This document shows positions 1-5,994 of a DNA stretch of 22,097 nucleotides, piece by piece. Source of the stretch: a virus; the IMG/VR virus record IMGVR_UViG_3300048597_000242, positions 1 to 22,097 of that record, one strand, 5' to 3'. Position 1 is the first letter of the stretch. Each line of letters starts with the position of its first letter. A model generated the notes under the pieces. It worked only from the letters and a program-made list of their open reading frames with translations. It was not told where the DNA came from and ran no database searches. A program made the translations under genes and the position numbers.

Positions 1-202
1 TGTTGCACAGCCTGGTGCATGGCGGGTGCATCACGGCGAGAAAGTCCCAGCCGTCGTCCAGAATGTCGCGGATGTCACAGATCAGGTGGCGGTTGCTGCC
101 ATCCTCCGCCGGCAGCAGGTCGCAGCTCCACGCGTCATGGCCCAGTTCCGTCAGGGCGCGGCGCAGAACGCCGCTCGTCTCGCATCCGACCAGACACCTC
201 AC
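1..202 (-). CDS. DNA methylase-like protein (partial, 3' end beyond window)
   Basis: Only the first 67 residues lie in the window. The start is a GTG at 202 whose GTGA overlaps the stop of the upstream ParB-like gene, so the two are translationally coupled. The visible protein begins MRCLVGCETSGVLRRALTEL and continues through a 'GHDAWSCDLLP' segment to a 'HPPCTRLCN' motif at residues 59-67. This resembles phage proteins related to cytosine-C5 methylases: a Rossmann-like start, an acidic strand, then a PPC motif where the catalytic cysteine of C5-methylases lies. The family assignment is by memory of motif layout; the target-recognition part is not visible. It is the last gene seen in the leftward early operon. 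A phage methylase would fit protection from restriction or regulation, but that is inference. Confidence 0.75.
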   Translation of the reverse strand, partial: MRCLVGCETSGVLRRALTELGHDAWSCDLLPAEDGSNRHLICDIRDILDDGWDFLAVMHPPCTRLCN

Positions 203-1062
203 GCCGGCACCCACGCGCTGTAATCCTCGGCGATCGCCGCCGCCATCGCCGCGCCCAGGCTGGAATGCCCATCCCGGCGCAGCTGCCCGCGCAGCCGCCA
301 GCCCTGCGGCTCGACCCTGCCGATCAGGACGGCCAGGCGATCCAGGTCGACGGCCGCCTCCATGCCGTCCAGCGCCAGCACCACGGCGCCGATCAGCGGC
401 CCCTGCAGCTCCACCCGGCGCCCGTCATAGGCCACCCGCACGGCGCGCAGCGCGTCCAGCACCATGTCCCGGCCGTGCGCCTTCAGCAGCGATTCCAGCC
501 GCCCGGCCGCCTGGGTCCGGCCAGGTCCGGCCTTGGCTTCGGTGCCCGAGCTGACCAGCCGCACGCCGGCGGCGGCGCAAACCTCCACGACAAGCCGCGC
601 GTCCGGGTCGCCCGAGGTCAGCCGCGCCTTCAGCAGCGCCGTCTGGTGCACCTGCAACCGGTCCCGGTTCAGCGCCATGAACGCGCCCGCCTCGTCGGCC
701 AGGCTCATCTGCGGCATCACGTAGCACGGCAAATTCGGGATATCGCCGCGCAGCAGCGCGGCCGCCAGCCGGTGCTGGCCGTCGATCACGGCATAGAGGT
801 CGCCCCCATCTGCTCCACAAGCACGGCGCGCGGCGTTCACCGGCTGGTACTTGGCCCAGCTCCAGCCCGCCGCGATGCGCCGGATCAGCGCCACGCTGCG
901 CTCCGACTCCAGCGACCGCTGGTATGCCGCGCCAACCCGCATCAGCGACACCGGCACCCAGTCGAGGTCGGGCAGCGGCCCGCCGGGCGGGAACGTCAGC
1001 CCCCGGCTATCCGGCAACCGCACCTTGCGCAAGGTGATTGGATGCACCTGCCCGCCATTCAT
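199..1062 (-). CDS. ParB-like nuclease-domain protein
   Basis: A 287-aa protein. The N-terminal half carries the ParB/Srx-type core: 'YQRS' at about residues 47-50, then 'YAVIDGQHRLAA' at about 90-101, where DGQHR is the signature box of the fold. A longer in-frame upstream start exists, but the ATG at 1062 follows a strong GGGGAGGGGA ribosome site and overlaps the previous stop by 4 bases (ATGA), so it is preferred. Phage members of this fold (DUF6551-like) are usually of unknown role; ParB-fold proteins bind CTP or act as nucleases, and no centromere-like repeats or ParA partner are seen here, so a partition role is not supported. The C-terminal half is helical with no recognised domain. 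Confidence 0.8.
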   Translation of the reverse strand: MNGGQVHPITLRKVRLPDSRGLTFPPGGPLPDLDWVPVSLMRVGAAYQRSLESERSVALIRRIAAGWSWAKYQPVNAARRACGADGGDLYAVIDGQHRLAAALLRGDIPNLPCYVMPQMSLADEAGAFMALNRDRLQVHQTALLKARLTSGDPDARLVVEVCAAAGVRLVSSGTEAKAGPGRTQAAGRLESLLKAHGRDMVLDALRAVRVAYDGRRVELQGPLIGAVVLALDGMEAAVDLDRLAVLIGRVEPQGWRLRGQLRRDGHSSLGAAMAAAIAEDYSAWVPA

Positions 1063-1364
1063 GCCTGTTTCCCCTCCCCAGCCAGCGCGGATTGCTCCCG
1101 CTTCACCTGCTGCACCCGCAGCCAGAGCCGCCGCACGATGCCCTTCCACCGGTCGCGATCGAGCGCCAGCGCCGCCTTGTCGGCGTCGGCCTCCTCCAGC
1201 TGCAGCCGCAGCCAAGCGTTCTCCGCCTCGAACAGCGCCGTATAGTTGGCGTCGCTGGTCTCGCGCTCATAGTTGCCCCGCGCCCGCGCCAGCTTCTCCA
1301 GCGTGCTCGCCCGCCGCAGCGCGGCGGCGCCCCGGTCATGGGCGATGGTCAGCAGCTGGTTCAT
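1059..1364 (-). CDS. Small coiled-coil protein of the early operon
   Basis: A 101-aa protein I do not recognise. It is charged and helical throughout, with a likely coiled coil over residues 20-90 (runs such as 'EAENAWLRLQLEEADADKAA'). Its ATG abuts the stop codon of the GP88-like gene directly (TAG then ATG, no spacer), and its stop overlaps the ParB-like start by 4 bases, so it is embedded in the operon and translated by coupling. No membrane segment or cysteine pairs are seen. It could be a partner of either neighbour; that is only a suggestion from position. Confidence 0.7.
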   Translation of the reverse strand: MNQLLTIAHDRGAAALRRASTLEKLARARGNYERETSDANYTALFEAENAWLRLQLEEADADKAALALDRDRWKGIVRRLWLRVQQVKREQSALAGEGKQA

Positions 1365-2126
1365 CTACTGCTCCATGAAGGCGATGCGCCTTCCCGTGGT
1401 CCAGCACAGGCCGCAGGTGCCGCAGGTGTCGGTCTGGCGCGTCTCGTAGGGGCACGGCACGGCGTCCGATGGGATGGCGCCGCGCGCCGTCACCGTCGAC
1501 CGCGCGCCCGGGCCGTCGCTGTACCGGATCCAGAACCGGTCGGCATGGAAACGGGTGACGATGCCGATGGCGTCGCCGATCTCGGTGCCGGGCATCCAGG
1601 CAGTGAAGCCGAACACCCGCAGCGCCGGGAACATCCCCAGCCAGGCCAGCCACGCCATCACGTATTCCGGCGAGTAGAAGTCCCCCAGGACGTGCAGCCG
1701 GACGACGAATCCGTTGCGAAAGCGGCGCTGCAGCGCGGCCAGTTCGCGCTCGATCTGTTCCTCGAGCGCGTCGCCATGCCGGAACCGGCGGGCGGCATGC
1801 ATCTTGTTGCCGTAGCAGTCGAGCCAGTGCGCGCACCCGGAAGGGCAAGTCGCCCGCTCCTCGAGCGTCAGGGTGAAGATCGGAAAGCCGCGCCACCGTC
1901 CCTTGCGGACTTCGCGCCCGATCTTGCGGTTGTGGAAGCCCGACTTCAGCACCGGCCCGTCGTCGCCTGGAGCCATCACGCGCGTCGGAAACAGCGTGTG
2001 ACCTTCCCGCGCGGCCGGATGGACCGAGAGCAGCACCACGCGCCGCTTCTTCTCCGGGCGCTTCATCCGCGCCAGGCCGTGGCCCGGCATCGGCAGGTAG
2101 CGCGACTTGCGGGCGGCCCTAACCAT
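1365..2126 (-). CDS. GP88-like cysteine-rich phage protein
   Basis: A 253-aa protein resembling the phage GP88 family. Visible hallmarks: a basic segment 'KGRWRGFPIFTLTLEE' (about 75-90), a cysteine group C94/C98/C104 in 'CPSGCAHWLDCYGNKM', the motif 'VVRLHVLGDFYS' (about 141-152), a 'FGFTAW' segment, and a second cysteine group C225/C235/C238/C241 ending 'CGTCGLCW'. The two groups suggest a bound metal or iron-sulfur site; the first does not match the CX3CX2C radical-SAM motif. Biochemical function is unknown. The ATG at 2126 overlaps the previous gene by 8 bases; internal methionines at residues 13 and 21 are possible alternative starts because the first 20 residues are very basic. Confidence 0.75.
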   Translation of the reverse strand: MVRAARKSRYLPMPGHGLARMKRPEKKRRVVLLSVHPAAREGHTLFPTRVMAPGDDGPVLKSGFHNRKIGREVRKGRWRGFPIFTLTLEERATCPSGCAHWLDCYGNKMHAARRFRHGDALEEQIERELAALQRRFRNGFVVRLHVLGDFYSPEYVMAWLAWLGMFPALRVFGFTAWMPGTEIGDAIGIVTRFHADRFWIRYSDGPGARSTVTARGAIPSDAVPCPYETRQTDTCGTCGLCWTTGRRIAFMEQ

Positions 2127-2547
2127 AGCTGGCCACCCCGGCGAGCGTCCGCGGGATCGCCTCGATCTCGCGCCGGTCGAACCGCGCGCAGCCCTCGATC
2201 GGGCAGCCGGCGGCGTACTGCATCAGGATCTGGCAGCGCGGGCAGTGCCCCTCGCCCTGCGCCAGACGCTTGCGCGGCGACCGCACCAGCCCCAGCTCCG
2301 CCGCGCGCAGCGCCGTGTCGCCCTTTGTGCGGTTCAGCCGGTGCGCGATCTTGCCCTCGGTCAAGGTCATGTCCGGCCACAGCGCCCGCAGCCTGGCGTC
2401 CTCGGCCTCGCTCCAGCCAACCGACGCAGCCGGCACCGTCGCGGCCGGCTTCTCCCGGCTGGACCGCGTGAGCGCCAGCGCAACAAGCCGGCGCTCGGCC
2501 GCGTTCATCCGGCCTGTCAGCGACGCGTCCTTCGCAGGGCCGGGCAT
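2119..2547 (-). CDS. GcrA/SANT-like DNA-binding protein with zinc knuckle
   Basis: A 142-aa protein. Residues about 44-90 ('WSEAEDARLRALWPDMTLTE' then '...GKIAHRLNRTKGDTALRAAELGL') have the layout of the N-terminal domain of GcrA, the alphaproteobacterial cell-cycle regulator: a Trp-led acidic helix, a short turn and a recognition helix followed by a 'LGL' end. The C-terminal part carries CPRC and CPIEGC groups, a likely zinc knuckle. Its ATG overlaps the upstream stop (TGATG), so it is coupled. True GcrA binds the housekeeping sigma factor and methylated GANTC sites; whether this phage version does is unknown. A plain SANT/Myb-like DNA-binding protein is the alternative. Confidence 0.7.
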   Translation of the reverse strand: MPGPAKDASLTGRMNAAERRLVALALTRSSREKPAATVPAASVGWSEAEDARLRALWPDMTLTEGKIAHRLNRTKGDTALRAAELGLVRSPRKRLAQGEGHCPRCQILMQYAAGCPIEGCARFDRREIEAIPRTLAGVASYG

Positions 2548-2879
2548 CAGCGGCGCCCGCCGTGGAATTCGGCGGCGCCAGGCCAGCCGGCCGGCGCCTG
2601 CGCCCCAACCTCCTGCGCCAGCGCCGCATAGCCCGCCAGGTCCACCGCGCTGTCCCGGTGCACGTAAAGCCGCTGCCGGGCCAGCTTCATGCCCGCCAGC
2701 ATCAGCAGCACCTCGCGCGCGGTGTAGGCCCGCCCGGTCAGCGCCTGCCAGATCAGCGCCACGGCGCCATAGGTGTCGGCCGCGTCGCCATACTGGTCGG
2801 CGCGGTCGCCATTGATCAGCGCCTCGGCCTCGCGCAGCACCGCCGCCCGCTCGTTCGCCTTCTTCAAGCGTTCACTCAT
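2547..2879 (-). CDS. DUF6378-type phage protein
   Basis: A 110-aa protein. It has the DUF6378 pattern: 'EAEALINGDRADQYGDAADTY' split over about residues 18-38, a middle helix with 'REVLLMLAGMKLARQ' and an 'HRDSAVDLAGYAALA' block near residues 74-88. The family is common in phage early regions and has no established activity; the HRDS-D-AGYAAL block with conserved acidic residues hints at a small helical fold that might bind nucleotide or metal, which is inference. The start overlaps the 3' end of the small membrane-peptide gene by 8 bases and the stop overlaps the GcrA-like start by one base. Confidence 0.8.
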   Translation of the reverse strand: MSERLKKANERAAVLREAEALINGDRADQYGDAADTYGAVALIWQALTGRAYTAREVLLMLAGMKLARQRLYVHRDSAVDLAGYAALAQEVGAQAPAGWPGAAEFHGGRR

Positions 2880-2994
2880 CGGCGGCCTCCCGCGCCGCGG
2901 CGGCCAGTTGCCGAAGCACCCGCCACAGCCACGCCAGCGAGGCCAGCAACACCGCGAAACAGATCAGATCCCCCCAGCCCATCGCCCCCTCCAT
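2872..2994 (-). CDS. 40-aa single-pass membrane peptide
   Basis: A short gene starting ATG at 2994 and ending TGA at 2872, overlapping the next gene. The product is MEGAMGWGDLICFAVLLASL followed by AWLWRVLRQLAAAAREAADE. Residues about 8-24 form one hydrophobic helix followed by an Arg/Ala-rich amphipathic tail, so an N-out, C-in inner-membrane peptide is likely. The position (overlap with the next start, 11 bases after the previous stop) supports it as a real operon member rather than chance. Role unknown; small early membrane peptides of phages often act in superinfection exclusion or host inhibition, which is not shown here. Confidence 0.6.
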   Translation of the reverse strand: MEGAMGWGDLICFAVLLASLAWLWRVLRQLAAAAREAADE

Positions 2995-3005
2995 GGCTTA
3001 TCGCC

Positions 3006-3488
3006 TCACTCGACCCGCCGCCGCCGCCGAACCTTCGCCATACCCGCGCGCTTTTGCGCCGCCTGCTGCAACACGCCGTCGATGCTGTCGCGCAGCGCCT
3101 CGAGCAGCGGCTGCAGCCGCGCCGCTTCCATGTGATCGATCCGGCCGTCGCGCAGCGCCTCGGCCATCGCCGCGCACAGCGCCGCGTTGTCGGCGTGCAC
3201 GTCGAGCAGGCTGGCGTCGTCGGTGTCGACGACGCGCAGCTCCATGCCGATCAGCCGGAACAGCCCGTTGCCGAACCCCGGCCCCAGCACGGCGATCAGC
3301 CGCAGCAGACGGTCGGCGGTCGGCAGCTGCCGGCCCTGCACATAGCTCTTGATGGTGCTCGCCCCGTCCCCCGTGGCGTCGGCCAGCTGCGCCGTGCTGT
3401 ATTTGCGCCCCTGGCCCACCAGCAGCCGCAGCGCGTCGGCCAGCGTCTCGCGGACGGTATCGGGGCTGAGCGCGCGCAATCCGGTCAT
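3006..3488 (-). CDS. HTH regulator, CII-like in position and length
   Basis: A 160-aa protein with a helix-turn-helix in residues about 10-60 ('KYSTAQLADATGDGASTIKS' followed by YVQGRQLPTADRLL). A much longer in-frame reading exists upstream, but it is the antisense-type GC-rich shadow of the overlapping gene; the ATG at 3488 overlaps that gene's stop by 4 bases (ATGA) and is the natural start. The C-terminal third is helical and ends in a basic 'KVRRRRRVE' tail. It lies two genes after cro in the rightward-type (PR) operon, the slot occupied by cII in λ, so it is a good candidate for a delayed-early activator; sequence similarity to CII itself is not claimed. Confidence 0.75.
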   Translation of the reverse strand: MTGLRALSPDTVRETLADALRLLVGQGRKYSTAQLADATGDGASTIKSYVQGRQLPTADRLLRLIAVLGPGFGNGLFRLIGMELRVVDTDDASLLDVHADNAALCAAMAEALRDGRIDHMEAARLQPLLEALRDSIDGVLQQAAQKRAGMAKVRRRRRVE

Positions 3489-3958
3489 GATCCGGCCTTT
3501 CCGTTCGTGCCAGTGTTCCCATCGAGCGGGGACACCTGCCCGGCCGACGGTTTGGCAACATGAAAGGAGGCCAGAATTTCCAGATCCGCCGCGAGTTCGC
3601 GCAGGGCATTGATCAGGTGCTCGCCGGGACGCCGCGCCAGGCGGTTGTCCCGGGCCAGCGCGTCCAGCATGCCCTCGGCGTCGTCGAGCCGCCCGCCCGC
3701 CACGGCGCGCAGCGCCTGGTCCATGGCGGCGCCCCACATCAGCGCGGCGCCGCCATCGACCTGGGCGGTGAAGAAGATGCCGTCGGCCCCCTGCCCGTCG
3801 ATCAGCGCGCCGATCTTGCCGGCGATCCGGTTCGACTGCGGCCCGGGCCGGTCTGACAGCGCCGCCACCGCGGCCTCGAGCCGCCGGCGCAGCGCCGAGG
3901 TGTCGGGCGCCCCGCCGGTCGATCCCCGCTTGCGGGCATGGTACGCGGCGCGCTGCAT
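3485..3958 (-). CDS. Unknown early protein between cro and the CII-like gene
   Basis: A 157-aa protein I do not recognise. It starts at ATG 3958 directly after the cro stop codon with no spacer and ends overlapping the HTH gene. The first 12 residues are basic ('MQRAAYHARKRGS'), the middle is Ala/Asp/Gly-rich and probably helical, and residues 40-95 have an alternating pattern ('RIAGKIGALIDGQGADGIFF'). No cysteine pairs, membrane helix or classical HTH are visible. Codon use is typical of the surrounding high-GC genes, and the tight coupling on both sides argues that it is genuine. Confidence 0.7.
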   Translation of the reverse strand: MQRAAYHARKRGSTGGAPDTSALRRRLEAAVAALSDRPGPQSNRIAGKIGALIDGQGADGIFFTAQVDGGAALMWGAAMDQALRAVAGGRLDDAEGMLDALARDNRLARRPGEHLINALRELAADLEILASFHVAKPSAGQVSPLDGNTGTNGKAGS

Positions 3959-4225
3959 CTATGCGGCCTCCGTGGCGGGGCTGGCGGGCGTGGCGCCGGT
4001 CTCGGGCTGCGGCACCGTGAAGAAATCTTCTGGCGCCAGGTCGATCAGCCCTTCGCGGGCCTTGTCCATCAGCCGGTGCTGCCACGACGCCGGGATCGGC
4101 TTGCCCTCGATCAGCAGCTGGTTCACTCGACTGCGATGCCGCTCGACAAGCGCCGCAACCGCGTCAATGCCGCCTAGCTTGCGGACCACGTGGAGTGACG
4201 GGGAAAGGGGATAGGTGCTTTTCAT
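3959..4225 (-). CDS. cro: Cro-like repressor
   Basis: An 88-aa protein starting MKSTYPLSPSLHVVRKLGGI. Residues about 12-45 form a Cro/YdaS-type helix-turn-helix ('GGIDAVAALVERHRSRVNQL'), followed by 'PASWQHRLMDKAREG', a usual C-terminal helix in such proteins, and a Pro/Thr/Ala-rich tail. It is the first gene of the leftward early operon and is divergent from cI, the classical Cro place. A longer reading upstream to 4321 would run through the operators and promoter, so ATG 4225 is chosen. No ribosome site precedes this ATG and the predicted transcription start is only two or three bases upstream, so the mRNA may be nearly leaderless. It should compete with CI for the same operators. Confidence 0.8.
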   Translation of the reverse strand: MKSTYPLSPSLHVVRKLGGIDAVAALVERHRSRVNQLLIEGKPIPASWQHRLMDKAREGLIDLAPEDFFTVPQPETGATPASPATEAA

Positions 4226-4233
4226 GCTGCAAG

Positions 4234-4261
4234 ATTGTGTGATTTCCACACACCCTGTCAA
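4234..4261 (-). promoter_or_regulatory. Early promoter PR for the cro operon
   Basis: On the minus strand a perfect -35 TTGACA (4256-4261) is followed after 16 bases by CACAAT (4234-4239), matching four of six -10 positions. Operator O1 fills the spacer and reaches the -10, so repressor binding would exclude RNA polymerase. The expected start point is near 4227. Confidence 0.75.
4236..4252. promoter_or_regulatory. Operator O1 (repressor palindrome)
   Basis: TGTGTGATTTCCACACA: 6-bp arms TGTGTG/CACACA with a 5-bp spacer. It lies inside PR. The same arms and spacing recur at 4295, 5563 and 5597, only in the immunity region promoters, which is the expected pattern for CI/Cro operators. Confidence 0.75.
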
Positions 4262-4294
4262 CAGCTTTCGAGTGGAATACGAACGTGCCCTGCG

Positions 4295-4311
4295 TGCGCG
4301 TTCCGCGCACA
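4295..4311. promoter_or_regulatory. Operator O2 (degenerate copy)
   Basis: TGCGCGTTCCGCGCACA keeps the TGYGYG-N5-CRCACA layout of O1 with arm changes. It ends 8 bases before the cI start codon, where binding could autoregulate cI. It can also be read as a 7-bp palindrome in a shifted register, so it is less certain than O1. Confidence 0.5.
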
Positions 4312-4319
4312 CTCCGCGC

Positions 4320-4997
4320 ATGGACGCTCAATGGTTCAAGAAACGCATGCGGGAATTGCGCGTCACCCAGGAGGACGTCGCGCGTCAACTGGGGCGTGAT
4401 CGTTCGATTGTCAGCCGCATCCTCACCGGCACCCAGCCCATGGGGCTGAAAGAGGCGCGCATTTTCTCCCAGATGCTGGACGTGCCATTAGGCGAGGTTC
4501 TGCGGCGGGCGGGTCAGCCTCTGACCGATCGTTTCGACGTCGAGCAGTTCGTGCCCGTCGAAATCGTCGGCACCGTCCAGGCCGGCATCTGGCGCGAAGC
4601 AGTCGAGCGCCCGGCCCCTGACGTGATGCCGATCTACGTCGAGCGCCCGCCGGGCGACGGGCGGCTGTTCGCGGTCGACGTGCGAGGGGATTCCATGGAC
4701 CTGGTGTTTCGCCAGGGCGAAACGCTGGTCTGCCAGCCGATCGACAGTTTCCCGGGCGAGTTGCGCAGCGGCCTGTTCGTCATCGTTGAGCGGCGCCGGC
4801 ACGACATCGTCGAGACGACGGTGAAGGAACTGGAAATCACCGACTCGGGATGGATTCTGTGGCCGAGGTCGAGCAACCCGGCGCACGTCAGGATCGACGT
4901 GGCGATGCACGGCGACAACGCCGACGAAACCAGCGAGATCCGCGTTACCGGCGTCGTGCTAAGCTCGCACCGTCGGCTGCTGCCCGGGTATCAGTAG
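4320..4997 (+). CDS. cI: CI-type prophage repressor with S24 self-cleavage domain
   Basis: A 225-aa repressor. Residues about 1-60 are a helix-turn-helix of the XRE type ('LRVTQEDVARQLGRDRSIVS'). The C-terminal half is a LexA/CI-like peptidase S24 domain: an Ala-Gly cleavage site at A88-G89 ('GTVQAGIW'), catalytic Ser125 in 'VRGDSMD' and Lys169 in 'ETTVKEL'. This predicts RecA-stimulated self-cleavage and SOS induction. The ATG at 4320 is preferred to an upstream in-frame ATG at 4215, which would span the operators. No ribosome site is seen before 4320, so the maintenance transcript may be leaderless as for λ cI. It is divergent from cro and converges with the lipoprotein gene, the stop codons overlapping by 7 bases. 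Confidence 0.9.
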   Translation: MDAQWFKKRMRELRVTQEDVARQLGRDRSIVSRILTGTQPMGLKEARIFSQMLDVPLGEVLRRAGQPLTDRFDVEQFVPVEIVGTVQAGIWREAVERPAPDVMPIYVERPPGDGRLFAVDVRGDSMDLVFRQGETLVCQPIDSFPGELRSGLFVIVERRRHDIVETTVKELEITDSGWILWPRSSNPAHVRIDVAMHGDNADETSEIRVTGVVLSSHRRLLPGYQ

Positions 4998-5497
4998 GTG
5001 GTATAGCGCAGCCGCGGTGCCGGGCGGACAGTGTTCATGGTGATGCCGTCGGCGATCATCTGCGGCTGGCGATGCGCCTCCCACAAGGCGCGCTCCCGCA
5101 TGTCCTCTTGTCCGGGCACCGGGTACAGCGCCACAGCAACGCCGCCGCCCGGATAGTGATTCAGACCGCCCGCCACCCAGTCCGTCGCGCCGATCGGCGG
5201 CACCCAGTAGGTCGCCGCGCCGGTGCGGCTGGTCACTGACGGCACGACCACGGTCTTTACCGCATAGCCCGGCGCCGAACAGGTGATGGTCAGCGGCTCG
5301 CGGCTCTTGCCCAGCGGAATGAACCCGCGCAGCCCGTAGGTCGAGGCGACCAGGTGGCCCTTCTGGGTCACGTCGCAGATCGCCGACGCGGTGTTGGTGT
5401 AGATCGGGATCGTCTGGTCCGTGCCCTCCATGACCGACGCGCACCCCTGCAGGGCGACTGCCGCCAGGACGATGCCGGCTACCTTGTTGCGTATCAT
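4991..5497 (-). CDS. Lipoprotein, probable lysogenic conversion gene
   Basis: A 168-aa protein with a clear type II signal peptide: MIRNKVAGIVLAAVALQGC, where C19 would be lipidated (lipobox LQGC). The mature part has a 'GTDQTIPIYTNTASAICDV' segment and later 'LTITCSAPGYAVKTVVV', a β-rich pattern with two cysteines (about 41 and 92) that could form a disulfide in the periplasm; this pattern occurs in a family of small bacterial lipoproteins of unknown function. It lies between cI and the left early promoter, the place where λ has the rex genes, and is transcribed against cI. That position, outside both repressed operons, suggests expression in the lysogen, for example as a surface or exclusion factor. 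Its own promoter is not identified. Confidence 0.8.
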   Translation of the reverse strand: MIRNKVAGIVLAAVALQGCASVMEGTDQTIPIYTNTASAICDVTQKGHLVASTYGLRGFIPLGKSREPLTITCSAPGYAVKTVVVPSVTSRTGAATYWVPPIGATDWVAGGLNHYPGGGVAVALYPVPGQEDMRERALWEAHRQPQMIADGITMNTVRPAPRLRYTTY

Positions 5498-5562
5498 CTT
5501 CTGCCCCCAACCCGTTGCACAAATGACTTGCCGAACACTAACACGAAGTGCCGTTTCTGATT

Positions 5563-5579
5563 TGTGCGTTTTTCACACT
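5563..5579. promoter_or_regulatory. Operator O3 (repressor palindrome)
   Basis: TGTGCGTTTTTCACACT, the same 6-5-6 layout as O1 with two arm changes. It lies upstream of the PL -35 box and may also cover the unidentified leftward promoter of the lipoprotein gene. Its centre is 34 bp from that of O4. Confidence 0.6.
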
Positions 5580-5587
5580 TTTTCTGT

Positions 5588-5615
5588 TTGACAAGATGTG
5601 TGTTTGGCACACATT
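5588..5615 (+). promoter_or_regulatory. Early promoter PL for the plus-strand operon
   Basis: -35 TTGACA (5588-5593), 16-base spacer, -10 CACATT (5610-5615; three of six consensus positions). Operator O4 occupies the spacer and -10 in exactly the register seen in PR. A leader of about 20 bases with a GGAGG ribosome site (5633-5637) leads to the ATG at 5643. Confidence 0.7.
5597..5613. promoter_or_regulatory. Operator O4 (repressor palindrome)
   Basis: TGTGTGTTTGGCACACA: arms identical to O1, spacer different. The conserved arms with an unrelated spacer argue for a protein-binding site rather than a copied sequence. Confidence 0.75.
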
Positions 5616-5642
5616 CTCAAGCCTCCACAACCGGAGGCCATC

Positions 5643-5894
5643 ATGTTTACCTTTCCGACTGACCTCGACTTCGCCCAGGCCCTGTCCGTCGCCGAGGCCG
5701 CCGCCGTGCTGTTCTCGCAGAAGATCGTCGAGACCACCGGCGAGCCCGCGCCCGGCGCCGTGCTGGTGCACGACCCGCACCTGGCGCTGCGCATCCTGCA
5801 GCAGGCCGCCCGCACCGCCGGCAACCCCCGCGTCAAGGCCGCTGCTTCCGTCGGATCGCCGCGTAGCCCACTACGGCGAAGCGGGGTCGCCTGA
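5643..5894 (+). CDS. First protein of the PL operon, unknown
   Basis: An 83-aa protein I do not recognise. The ATG at 5643 follows a GGAGG site by five bases and sits just downstream of PL; a longer reading from 5598 would start inside the operator and is rejected. Residues 9-60 look helical ('FAQALSVAEAAAVLFSQKIV'). The last residues, 'GSPRSPLRRSGVA', are encoded by a palindromic element (5859-5884), so the original C-terminus may have been replaced or extended by its insertion. The stop is followed after one base by the next ATG. By position it is the λ N slot, but no Arg-rich antiterminator motif is present. Confidence 0.7.
   Translation: MFTFPTDLDFAQALSVAEAAAVLFSQKIVETTGEPAPGAVLVHDPHLALRILQQAARTAGNPRVKAAASVGSPRSPLRRSGVA
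5859..5884. repeat. GNA-bulge palindrome, copy 1
   Basis: CCGC-GTA-GCC, loop CACTAC, GGC-GAA-GCGG: two stems separated by GTA facing GAA. It lies in the last codons of the gene at 5643. Confidence 0.6.
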
Positions 5895-5895
5895 C

Positions 5896-5994
5896 ATGGC
5901 CATGTGGGACGTCTGGATCGTTGCCGCCGCCGTTGTCGCGCTCGGCCTCGCCGTCACCGCCGCCAGCATCCGGAGGTGGCTCCATGGAGAGTGA
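5896..5994 (+). CDS. 32-aa membrane peptide
   Basis: The product is MAMWDVWIVAAAVVALGLAV followed by TAASIRRWLHGE: one hydrophobic helix (about residues 4-23) with a positively charged tail. It starts one base after the previous stop and its last 11 bases overlap the next gene, so it is embedded in the operon. No strong ribosome site is evident, suggesting translation by reinitiation. Function unknown; one of several tiny membrane proteins in this phage (others at 2872 and 8730). Confidence 0.55.
   Translation: MAMWDVWIVAAAVVALGLAVTAASIRRWLHGE

Noticed and set aside
199-1062. Plasmid-type partition system from the ParB-like gene
   Set aside because: No ParA-type ATPase and no clustered centromere repeats are in the window; ParB-fold proteins in phages often have other roles.
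1038-2471. 477-aa open frame antisense to the GP88-like gene
   Set aside because: Arg/Pro/Ala-rich shadow across three overlapping early genes with convincing motifs.
4215-4319. N-terminal extension of CI from ATG 4215
   Set aside because: It would put the operators and the cro promoter inside coding sequence and precedes the normal repressor start with unrelated residues.
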